Both the position numbers and the translations under genes were made by a program. The notes beneath the pieces were generated by a model. That model was given only the letters and a program-made list of their open reading frames with translations. It had not been told where the DNA came from and ran no database searches. From Burkholderiales bacterium (GTDB lineage: Bacteria > Pseudomonadota > Gammaproteobacteria > Burkholderiales > Burkholderiaceae_C), in NCBI GenBank assembly GCA_947381415.1, contig CANCVB010000029.1, forward strand, positions 1 through 35,947: a stretch of 35,947 nt of DNA, read 5' to 3'. Every line of letters begins with the position of its first letter. The first letter of the stretch is position 1. Shown piece by piece: positions 28,841 through 35,947 of the stretch.

Positions 28841-29853
28841 GTGCGTCAGCCATTCTTCACGTTTCGCCCTTGGCTTTTCCATGGCAAACCATCGACCCTT
28901 TTTTGTTTTGCGTTCACCACCTAGACCACTACCCCCAAGGTAACGCCGCCATGGGCCCCGCTGCCTCACTGGCGGGTCGCAACATGGGCCAAGACTTTGC
29001 AGGCAAAGACGGTTGGAGCATGTACCACGGCATGACCATTCCTGGCTTTCCCGCCCATCCGCACCGTGGTTTTGAAACCGTCACCATCGTGCGCCAAGGG
29101 CATATCGATCACTCCGACTCTTTGGGGGCAACGGCTCGCTTTGGCCCAGGCGATGTGCAATGGCTCACAGCTGGACAAGGCATCGTGCACTGTGAAATGT
29201 TTCCCCTGCGCCATACGGACCAAGCCAACACCGCAGAACTGTTTCAAATTTGGCTCAACCTGCCTGCCAGCCACAAAATGGTCCAACCCCACTTCACCAT
29301 GCTTTGGAATGAGAACATCCAAGACGTACGGCATGTGGATGAACACGGCTTGGTCACCGACATCCGCGTGGTTGCAGGCCATTTGCAAGAAGCCAAGGGC
29401 TTGCCTCCACCACCGGATTCATGGGCAAGTCAACCCGAGGCGGATGTGGCCATCTTCACCGTTCGCATGGACGCAGGCGCACGCTGGACGCCCTCGACAG
29501 CCCAAGCGGGCACACGGCGGCAGTGGTATGTGTTTCAAGGTCAGGGCTTGCGCATGGCAGGCCAGCCTGTGCCCGTGAAATCAGCGGTTGAGGTGCGTGC
29601 CCAAGAAGCCATTGAATTCATCAATGGCGACAGCCCCACCGAGTTGCTGATGTTGCAAGGCCGTCCGATTGCAGAGCCTGTGGCGCAGTACGGCCCGTTT
29701 GTAATGAACACCCGCGCTGAAATAGAGCAGGCTTTTGAAGATTACCGCCGCACTGAATTTGGTGGCTGGCCATGGCAAGGCCCTGATCCGGTACACCCCA
29801 GAGACCAAGGGCGTTTTGCCCTGCACGCCGACGGAAAAAAAGAAGAGCGCTAG
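28837..29853 (+). CDS. Pirin family protein
   Basis: Protein of 338 residues, a two-domain cupin. The N-terminal cupin contains the metal ligands in HPHRGFETVTIV and GIVHCEMF (expected His-x-His ... His-x-Glu), and PGDVQWLTAGQGI is typical of pirins. The C-terminal part has GRPIAEPVAQYGPFVMNT, the pirin C-terminal signature. Some family members oxidise quercetin; others are regulators. Length is a little above the usual 280-300. The start is ATG 28837, overlapping the previous stop by 4 bases; the frame extends to a GTG at 28828 inside the previous gene. Its TAG stop lies in the overlap with the convergent gene. Confidence 0.9.
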   Translation: MSASAILHVSPLAFPWQTIDPFLFCVHHLDHYPQGNAAMGPAASLAGRNMGQDFAGKDGWSMYHGMTIPGFPAHPHRGFETVTIVRQGHIDHSDSLGATARFGPGDVQWLTAGQGIVHCEMFPLRHTDQANTAELFQIWLNLPASHKMVQPHFTMLWNENIQDVRHVDEHGLVTDIRVVAGHLQEAKGLPPPPDSWASQPEADVAIFTVRMDAGARWTPSTAQAGTRRQWYVFQGQGLRMAGQPVPVKSAVEVRAQEAIEFINGDSPTELLMLQGRPIAEPVAQYGPFVMNTRAEIEQAFEDYRRTEFGGWPWQGPDPVHPRDQGRFALHADGKKEER

Positions 29854-30272
29854 GTTTTGCTTGCTTTGGGGGCGGGAGAAATTTCGGTCAGCGTCACGTC
29901 TTCCAACACTTCCAGTTCTTTTTGCGCTTGCAGCGTGGCTTTGCGCCGCGCAAGAATGTTTTCACGGGTTTCGGTTTGGTAAAGCAGCCAATCGGTTCGG
30001 TCTTTGGCACGCGGTAAACCCACAAACAAAAGCAACACCAGACAATAGCTGAGCACATAGCTCAGCACCAAACCGCCGGCTTGCAAGCCCACGGCCCAGG
30101 TATTGTCGTCCTGCCAAACACTGGGCAAAGGAAAAACGGACCATTGGTCTATCCATCCTTCTTGCCATAAGTAGGCACAACAAGCAGCAAACAAGCCTAA
30201 CGCCAAGGTGTGAAACAGCCTCTTTTCCACCCGCCCCAATACCTGACACCAATCTGGCTCGTGAAATTCCAT
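29850..30272 (-). CDS. Small membrane protein, unknown
   Basis: Protein of 140 residues with two likely membrane segments, about 20-40 (RLFHTLALGLFAACCAYLW) and 66-88 (LVLSYVLSYCLVLLLFVGL). A mostly charged cytoplasmic tail with TETRENILARRKATLQAQ and a predicted helix follows, ending in a Pro/Ala/Lys-rich stretch. It is not recognised as a known family. GGAG lies 6 bases before ATG 30272; an in-frame TTG two codons upstream is less likely. It runs convergently to the pirin gene, sharing CTAG at the stops, so the two transcripts must overlap. Its codon use looks like the housekeeping part rather than the AT-rich part behind it. Confidence 0.7.
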   Translation of the reverse strand: MEFHEPDWCQVLGRVEKRLFHTLALGLFAACCAYLWQEGWIDQWSVFPLPSVWQDDNTWAVGLQAGGLVLSYVLSYCLVLLLFVGLPRAKDRTDWLLYQTETRENILARRKATLQAQKELEVLEDVTLTEISPAPKASKT

Positions 30273-30523
30273 GCACAACTCCGCTTGCTAAGCAACGATC
30301 TTACGTTGCTCCAAATCTAGAAAAGCAGCAAATATATCAAGAGCTGAGAATGGTCTTCATTTTGTTAAGCAGATGGCGTTCTATAACGAGCGTAAACATC
30401 CGCAGAAGCCTGGCTTGGAAAGAAGTCGCCACACGGAGAACAAATATTTAGATTTGATATGCTTAGTCAATACCCGAACAAAACTCACATAATGTGAATT
30501 AACCCATCATAGAGGTAGTTGAT
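30273..30523. promoter_or_regulatory. Gap before the large repeat protein: palindromes and candidate promoter
   Basis: No convincing gene. AGCAACG (30291-30297) / CGTTGCT (30304-30310) is a perfect 7-base inverted repeat with a 6-base loop, 19 bases upstream of the small membrane gene start. TCACAT-A-ATGTGA (30485-30497) is a perfect 13-base palindrome overlapping a CATAAT (30488-30493, 5 of 6 to a -10 box), 26 bases before the ATG; no good -35 was found. AGAGG at 30511-30515 is a normal ribosome site for the 30524 gene. An open stretch around 30340-30490 (FYNERKHPQKPG) faintly resembles the end of an IS3-type transposase but is too short to call. Confidence 0.4.
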
Positions 30524-33500
30524 ATGGCCATTACCAAACTCACTTTTTCAAACATTGCCGCTAGTGGTTACAAGACCTTGCAATATGACAATACAACGCT
30601 TGCATTGACCATCTCAACCAATACCGATGGGAGTGCTGGCAAAACCATTAATTTGGATTCGATGGCAAGCACTTGTATTCAATCTTGGTTTTCAGGTACA
30701 CAAACCAAAACAGTTTATTTATTAAGCGATCAAACCAATTCCAATTACTACATTTACGCTGTCAATGAAAATGCAAGCAACGAGTTATCACTGACACCGC
30801 AATTTTTAAGCTTTTCTGCATCAACAATATTTAACTCGACAGGAAGCGGCGCCTTAGACTTTGGCGCACTTAACTATGGGCTTATCAATCAAGCATCAAT
30901 AAATTACGTTGAAACTGATGGGCAAATAAAATCAGCCGCAACGGATGCGGTTATTCAATATACAGACACCGGCGTGTCGTTACAAGCAACCGCGCCGGCA
31001 ACCTCACCTGGCTCACCTTTAAATAAAATTGACTTAACTCTGTTTAAGGCATTTAGCCAAGTTGACTCTGCAACCACACTTGATTTAGGGTACGTTTTAG
31101 CGAAATCGGACAATGGCGCACCTGCAGCAGATTCAAATATATTTTATTTGAACCAAAAAATATCTCCTGACCAATTTAGCACCAATCCACCAAGCATATA
31201 TACCAACGAAACAACTAAGCAACTCATTTTAATTTGGGATAGCAATAACACGACTTATTCCGATCCCATGTATGCGATGGTCACCGCAAATGCACCCACA
31301 CCTGTGTTTGACCGGTTAACACCTGACAAGCAAATGCAGCTTGAATCAGCCTTGAAAGTTTGTTTGAGTAATGAGGTATCAAGGACGCCAGGGTTTCTTA
31401 AACTTGTCAATTTAAGCGGCACTGCCACGACAAGTGCTCCCCTGAAAGTTGCTGTAGAAACAAAAACGCTTATTGGATCTGTGGTCACGGCAACAGTGAA
31501 AGAAGTTGCACTGTATCGCCTGTCAAATGGCGATTTAATGACGCTGAATGCAGGTGCAACAGCGCCTACAGCAGCAAAAGGATCTTTGGTTTCATTGGAT
31601 GGACGATTGGATGGAAAAAATCCAAGTTATAAATATTCAGACTTTACGCTGATAACGCCTTCACAATTAAGAGCATTGGAAGCCACTCAGGTGACCAAAA
31701 TACCTGGATCGGCAACGACCTATTTGATCAACGATTTAAACGGTGATGGGGTAATTGGCACTGCAGTGGACAAAGCACTGTTAACCAATGATAACTTTGC
31801 GATCTACAAAACCACCGCGGGAGACTTGGTTTATTCGTCCAATAATTTGTTGACGTCTGGTGACAAAGTACCCGACGCCGTCACGATTAACCTGACATGG
31901 CAAGAGCAAAAATTGCTAGAGCTCTCTAAAACGGTTGTGTCAAATATTTCTATACCGACAAGTTCAGCGACCAAAAATACTTTATATATTGCCGGACTTG
32001 AGCAAGATGAATTAACCGGCGCTTCAACGCTCAGAGAATTGGCGCTGACCCTTAATGGCACGGAATATGGCTCAGCAACCATCTCTAATTTTTACTTCAA
32101 CAACTCAACAAGCCAACGCATCAGTTTTCTTGAGCGTGAAAATTTTTATAACTTCGATTTAAATAACGACGGCGTTATTGGCGACACCATTACAGCGCAA
32201 CTGGCGGGCAATGACGTAGCAGCCGTTTACCAAACGGCATCAGGTTCAATTTATATATCCAAAAATTTGGGATTAAATATTGGTGACGCGCAAGACAGTG
32301 CGGCTATTTGGGCATTTGATTTATCCAATGCGCCAGATCGCATAGATACCGCTGTCATTACCAGTGACACAACAGTTGATATTTACTATACCGACATTAA
32401 AACGGGCGATGATGCACACTACAAGCGAAGTTTCATCGTAAACACGGGCACTTCTGGAAAAACACTCAGTCCTGTCGACGCCACCATCACAAACATCTAT
32501 GACACAAAGCTCAGTCTCTCAAAGATAGATTTATTTCAAGCGGAAGTTAAGTACAAGGTCGATATCAGCGGCGATGCACAAATCGGTGACACTGTTTATT
32601 CAGTGAAATATGGCCTCAACAAACCATCAACTTACCATGAATCGACTACACAAGATGTTGGTATCTATGCTCTAACCTCAGAAATCAACACTGCGCGGGA
32701 ACACGTTTTGATTGCAGCAAAAGGTGCTGGGTTGGTTGGCAGCACCAAGGTAGGTGGTGACATACAACCCAACTCGGATGTCTACTTTCTTAAAAACGGT
32801 GCAAGCAGTAGTAATCTGTATTGGCAAGTTCCTACGGGACGCGACATTGTTGCTGCAGGCATCTTTGATGACCTCAACAATTCAGTTGATGTCGTCACGA
32901 AGGCATCAAATCAGCAACAATATTTCCTAAATACTTTTGACGCTTCAGGTACGACCATAAAACCCAAAGGTACCGTACTTAGTCAATTCGCTTTGTATAA
33001 CGAAGAAGTCAAACTTCAGACGGATTTCGTGACAGACAAAACCACCAAAGTAACCGATGGACAAATTGGGGATTCGGTAAAAGCCTTGGCCTCATCAGAC
33101 AGTTTTGGGGTCTATTTGCTTGAGCATTCTGGCGCTATTGTGCTTAGCAAAGAAGGAACCTGGGTCAGCGGTGACAGTGCAACAGGGGTTCAGGGCAGTT
33201 TGAATTTTGTGGCACTCAAAAATTCAAATGGCACAACTTGGCTTCCCTACAGCTATAAAGTGGGTATTGATCCAAGTGGAATTTACAAAATAGACAGTCA
33301 AGATACGTCAGTCAAAATTAAACAAGTCGTATTTAACCAAGATGGCACGCAAAATGTTTATGTTCAACGCACCACGGATGGACCCACAGGAGCTATCAAT
33401 ACCATTTACGATGTGAGTTTTAATGCCAATGGGGTAACCAAAAATTCTATTGGCGTGACTTTAAAACCCACTGCCTTGTTTGCAAAAGAATTGGACTCCG

Positions 33501-35335
33501 ACATTGATATCAACGGAGATGGTTATATCGGAAAACCGTTCTTGGGTGTCAATACCACGCATATGACAACGGGAACATCGATCAATATACAAGGCCAAGG
33601 CGGAAATAATGTGCCTTTTGCTGTTGGGAAATTTAATGGTGAGGTGGGCGTTCTGTATGGAAACCAGCTTGCTTACGGAACAGTCAATCAAATTAAATCA
33701 GATACGGTTAATTATGCGCCCAACTCCTATGATTTTGACGCTAGTCAGGTACAAAGTGAGGCATTGATTAGCTCTAATTTCAGCAAAAATCCATTCATTG
33801 TTTCCTATACCATGGGGAAAATAAGTGTTCTAGCAAACAACACTACAAATCCCATACAGATAATTAAAACCGATGGCGTGGCAAGAGATGTGTCTACTAC
33901 CGCTGATTTTAATGCCGATGGCAATATGGACTTCGTCAGCGCGACTTATAAATCAATACAGATCTACAAAGGCAATGGCCATGGAACGTTTACGCCATCG
34001 CAGAACTTAACACTACCCCACACCAGCGGCTTTGTCGCGAGCACGCTTCAGCCCCAAAAAACTGCCGTGGGCATGTTTGACGCCAACACATCAACCGACC
34101 TGGCCGTGCTAACTCAAAATGATATGGTGACAGGCAATGATTTCTTCACTTTGTACACCGCCACCAAAACAGGTTTGAAAGTAGCCGACTCTTTCAGCCT
34201 GAATGAAAGTGGGAATACATGGATGATCAGCGCCGATTTAAACAAAGACAAAACAAGTGACATAGTGATTGGTAATTTGGAAAAAAACCAAATCACAGTT
34301 GCACTCTCCTCTTCAGGTCAACTCATCAAAGACCATGATTTTGTCAACAGTTTTACCTTATCGGGCATTTACAACCCATCCAAAGGGTTCATCGACGACA
34401 TCAATGGTGATGGCAATAAAGATATTGTTTTGCTTGACACCGATTCGACTGGCGCCTCCCAAGTAGAGGCATTTATCTCCAATGGCAAGGGTGGGTTTTC
34501 TAGCGCCCAAAAGCTGTTTGACAGCGACAGTCTTCTTCGCAGTACAAACATGAACGTTGATTTTTCATCTGAAAACCAGATGTCAATCAAAGACATTGCT
34601 TTAACTGACCTGAATGGCGACGGACTGTCGGATTTTGTGGTCAAGGCCAAACCTACAGCAGATGGCTACTGGGAAAATTCTTTTCAAGTGGTTTGGAATT
34701 TGTCCAATGTACTTTCTTCCAATTCCAAAGTTAGCGCAACACTTACCCACGATGGAGGAGATTTCACCAATATTCAGTCATCAGCAGCCATTAACTTTGA
34801 TCAATTGAGTAAATCTGTAGAGTCATTAGGCTTGGATGTCAGCTTAGCCCCGATCAATGCACCAACCTCTTACCATTACGGCACACCTGTTGATGGCTAT
34901 AAAGTTTGGGCCGAAGAAAGTTACTCAAGCGGCAAGAGCATTGATTTCGAATTGTCCACAGGTGGCAGTTTTAGCTTCAATTTGGGCGGGAATGTTGTCA
35001 TTTCTGATTTTGCAGCCCAAGAACCCAGCACTGTCAATGATTTGCTCATCATGGATTCCATGAAAGTAAACGATATTGATTTACGTGGAAGTAAAGACTC
35101 AACTTACAACCTGATTGTCAAACCTGGTGACTATCATGTCACTGTGAATCATTTTTTCGACAGTTACACCATTCAAATTGACAGTAAAACTGGCGTCAAA
35201 GTTATTGGTGACCCAAAGATTACCGAACCTGAAGGTTTTAACTACACATCAATGGATATTGAAACCTCTAAAGGACACACAGAAATTTTTCTGGTTGGCA
35301 TACATGCCGATGAGGTAAAGTGGTCGATCGTTTAG
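30524..35335 (+). CDS. Large repeat protein with calcium-loop modules and FG-GAP/VCBS repeats
   Basis: Protein of 1603 residues, not assigned to a known protein. There is no obvious signal peptide (MAITKLTFSNIAASG). EF-hand/dockerin-like loops D-x-[NS]-x-D-x-x-IG occur at 404, 545, 680 and 995, with a degenerate one at 834. The spacing is about 135-160 residues, and several are followed by an [IV]Y-x-t-x-(S)G-x-[LIV] strand pair, so residues about 260-1100 seem to be five related modules. Repeats of FG-GAP/VCBS type (D-x-N-x-D-x-x-x-D-[FI]) follow at 1128, 1238, 1292 and 1362. No RTX nonapeptides. The calcium loops and the neighbouring M10 protease suggest a secreted or surface protein, perhaps type I-secreted, as the C-terminal end is uncleaved and hydrophobic/acidic. 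Codon use and AT content differ strongly from the genes to the left. Confidence 0.75.
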   Translation: MAITKLTFSNIAASGYKTLQYDNTTLALTISTNTDGSAGKTINLDSMASTCIQSWFSGTQTKTVYLLSDQTNSNYYIYAVNENASNELSLTPQFLSFSASTIFNSTGSGALDFGALNYGLINQASINYVETDGQIKSAATDAVIQYTDTGVSLQATAPATSPGSPLNKIDLTLFKAFSQVDSATTLDLGYVLAKSDNGAPAADSNIFYLNQKISPDQFSTNPPSIYTNETTKQLILIWDSNNTTYSDPMYAMVTANAPTPVFDRLTPDKQMQLESALKVCLSNEVSRTPGFLKLVNLSGTATTSAPLKVAVETKTLIGSVVTATVKEVALYRLSNGDLMTLNAGATAPTAAKGSLVSLDGRLDGKNPSYKYSDFTLITPSQLRALEATQVTKIPGSATTYLINDLNGDGVIGTAVDKALLTNDNFAIYKTTAGDLVYSSNNLLTSGDKVPDAVTINLTWQEQKLLELSKTVVSNISIPTSSATKNTLYIAGLEQDELTGASTLRELALTLNGTEYGSATISNFYFNNSTSQRISFLERENFYNFDLNNDGVIGDTITAQLAGNDVAAVYQTASGSIYISKNLGLNIGDAQDSAAIWAFDLSNAPDRIDTAVITSDTTVDIYYTDIKTGDDAHYKRSFIVNTGTSGKTLSPVDATITNIYDTKLSLSKIDLFQAEVKYKVDISGDAQIGDTVYSVKYGLNKPSTYHESTTQDVGIYALTSEINTAREHVLIAAKGAGLVGSTKVGGDIQPNSDVYFLKNGASSSNLYWQVPTGRDIVAAGIFDDLNNSVDVVTKASNQQQYFLNTFDASGTTIKPKGTVLSQFALYNEEVKLQTDFVTDKTTKVTDGQIGDSVKALASSDSFGVYLLEHSGAIVLSKEGTWVSGDSATGVQGSLNFVALKNSNGTTWLPYSYKVGIDPSGIYKIDSQDTSVKIKQVVFNQDGTQNVYVQRTTDGPTGAINTIYDVSFNANGVTKNSIGVTLKPTALFAKELDSDIDINGDGYIGKPFLGVNTTHMTTGTSINIQGQGGNNVPFAVGKFNGEVGVLYGNQLAYGTVNQIKSDTVNYAPNSYDFDASQVQSEALISSNFSKNPFIVSYTMGKISVLANNTTNPIQIIKTDGVARDVSTTADFNADGNMDFVSATYKSIQIYKGNGHGTFTPSQNLTLPHTSGFVASTLQPQKTAVGMFDANTSTDLAVLTQNDMVTGNDFFTLYTATKTGLKVADSFSLNESGNTWMISADLNKDKTSDIVIGNLEKNQITVALSSSGQLIKDHDFVNSFTLSGIYNPSKGFIDDINGDGNKDIVLLDTDSTGASQVEAFISNGKGGFSSAQKLFDSDSLLRSTNMNVDFSSENQMSIKDIALTDLNGDGLSDFVVKAKPTADGYWENSFQVVWNLSNVLSSNSKVSATLTHDGGDFTNIQSSAAINFDQLSKSVESLGLDVSLAPINAPTSYHYGTPVDGYKVWAEESYSSGKSIDFELSTGGSFSFNLGGNVVISDFAAQEPSTVNDLLIMDSMKVNDIDLRGSKDSTYNLIVKPGDYHVTVNHFFDSYTIQIDSKTGVKVIGDPKITEPEGFNYTSMDIETSKGHTEIFLVGIHADEVKWSIV

Positions 35336-35423
35336 GTTTTTCACCATGTACGGACCCCTTAGGCCTACACCGACTTCTCTGTCATCAACCCATTCATTGA
35401 ACTTTGGTGTTTGAAAAAGCAGT
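35336..35423. other. Short gap between the repeat protein and the M10 protease
   Basis: Holds 88 bases with no stem-loop terminator, so the two genes may share one transcript. No convincing promoter is seen; the sequence is AT-rich with no repeat. Confidence 0.4.
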
Positions 35424-35947
35424 ATGGCGTTATTTAACACCTATTCTCCAAAAAGTGTCATTGCAAAAGCGATGTTTAACTTTGATACTTTTGGACTCCC
35501 AAATAAAATTTACTCTGGCACTATCAAAATCTCCGTATCCGATAGCTTCACCTACAAACAATTTCTTGCATCCTATCCAAACTACTCATCAGATATCTAT
35601 ACCTCTTTAACCTCAGGCGGAGGCAATTGGACGAGCACCCAAAAAGCAAATATCAATGCCCTTACGACTGTTTTTTCGCAGTTTGCGAACCTCACTTTCA
35701 GCAAGGTTACTGATTACTCTGGCAAAACGCCTGCTTATGTTGGCGCGAAGAGTGATATCAATATAAGTTTTATTTATCGACCCGATGGGTCCTACAGTGG
35801 CGAATCTGCAATTTCAACCGACTCATCCTTTGGCTACTCTTACAGCCGAGGAGACATTGTTCTCAATGATGCCCAATGGGGCGCTTCAAATACAACTTTG
35901 GAAAGTGGCAGTTTTGGCTTTGCGACACTTATGCATGAAATTGGACA
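35424..35947 (+). CDS. M10 (serralysin-like) zinc metalloprotease, N-terminal part, cut by the window end
   Basis: The open frame starts at ATG 35424 (MALFNTYSPKSVIAKAMFNFD) and runs off the window after 174 codons. The last residues are FGFATLMHEIG and a partial CA codon, giving HEIG(H), the start of the HEXXH zinc motif (expected continuation HEIGHALGLxHP). Before it, DINISFIYRP and GDIVLNDAQWGAS match the SDINIxF and GD-x-[VW]-x-N segments of M10 proteases. No signal peptide is visible, as in serralysins that use type I secretion, but the C-terminal half is missing. No strong Shine-Dalgarno was found. It starts 88 bases after the large repeat protein, in the same AT-rich context. The RTX region expected downstream cannot be checked. 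Confidence 0.82.
   Translation, partial: MALFNTYSPKSVIAKAMFNFDTFGLPNKIYSGTIKISVSDSFTYKQFLASYPNYSSDIYTSLTSGGGNWTSTQKANINALTTVFSQFANLTFSKVTDYSGKTPAYVGAKSDINISFIYRPDGSYSGESAISTDSSFGYSYSRGDIVLNDAQWGASNTTLESGSFGFATLMHEIG

Noticed and set aside
30340-30492. Open stretch with FYNERKHPQKPG, faintly like the end of an IS3-family transposase
   Set aside because: Too short, the catalytic DDE residues are missing, and no inverted terminal repeats or target duplication were seen. Kept only as a hint in the boundary finding.

Overview
The window looks like chromosomal DNA of a betaproteobacterium, most likely order Burkholderiales and family Comamonadaceae. This is inferred from gene order (ompA divergent from gyrA, then pheA-tyrA-aroA/cmk-rpsA-ihfB-lapA-lapB-hldE-hldD), the fused aroA-cmk gene and the tmRNA tag ANDERFALAA. 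No species can be named from the sequence alone.

Layout. The left edge cuts through a tmRNA gene (minus strand), preceded by gph, ubiG and an OmpA-family lipid/peptidoglycan-linker gene, all on the minus strand. Divergently, a long plus-strand run begins with gyrA, pheA and tyrA (ATGA overlaps; serC, often found between gyrA and pheA, is absent). Next come an inserted RHH/MazF-type toxin-antitoxin pair, a fused aroA-cmk, rpsA with a structured leader, ihfB, lapA, lapB, hldE (kinase domain only) and hldD. A ComEA-like helix-hairpin-helix protein and a translationally coupled recC-recB-recD operon follow.

From about 24.7 to 29.9 kb there is a tight seven-gene cluster. It holds an adhesin-E-like secreted protein, a DUF442/TIGR01244-type phosphatase-like protein, a LapD/MoxY-type sensor kinase, a NarL/LuxR response regulator, a short-chain dehydrogenase, a second adhesin-E-like protein and a pirin. 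The last four junctions overlap by 4 to 8 bases. This is the most coherent candidate for an uncharacterised functional unit here. A convergent small membrane protein gene overlaps the pirin stop codon.

From about 30.3 kb the sequence becomes visibly AT-rich. It encodes a 1603-residue repeat protein (about five roughly 150-residue modules each with an EF-hand-like D-x-N-x-D-G-x-I-G loop, then four FG-GAP/VCBS-like repeats). After it comes the 5' part of an M10 (serralysin-like) zinc metalloprotease, cut by the window end right at its HEIGH motif. These look like accessory extracellular or surface proteins, probably with a different history from the housekeeping genes to their left.

Functionally the left part combines aromatic amino acid synthesis (pheA, tyrA, aroA), translation and nucleoid functions (rpsA, ihfB, tmRNA), LPS assembly and heptose synthesis (lapA, lapB, hldE, hldD), and recombination and DNA uptake (comEA-like, recCBD).
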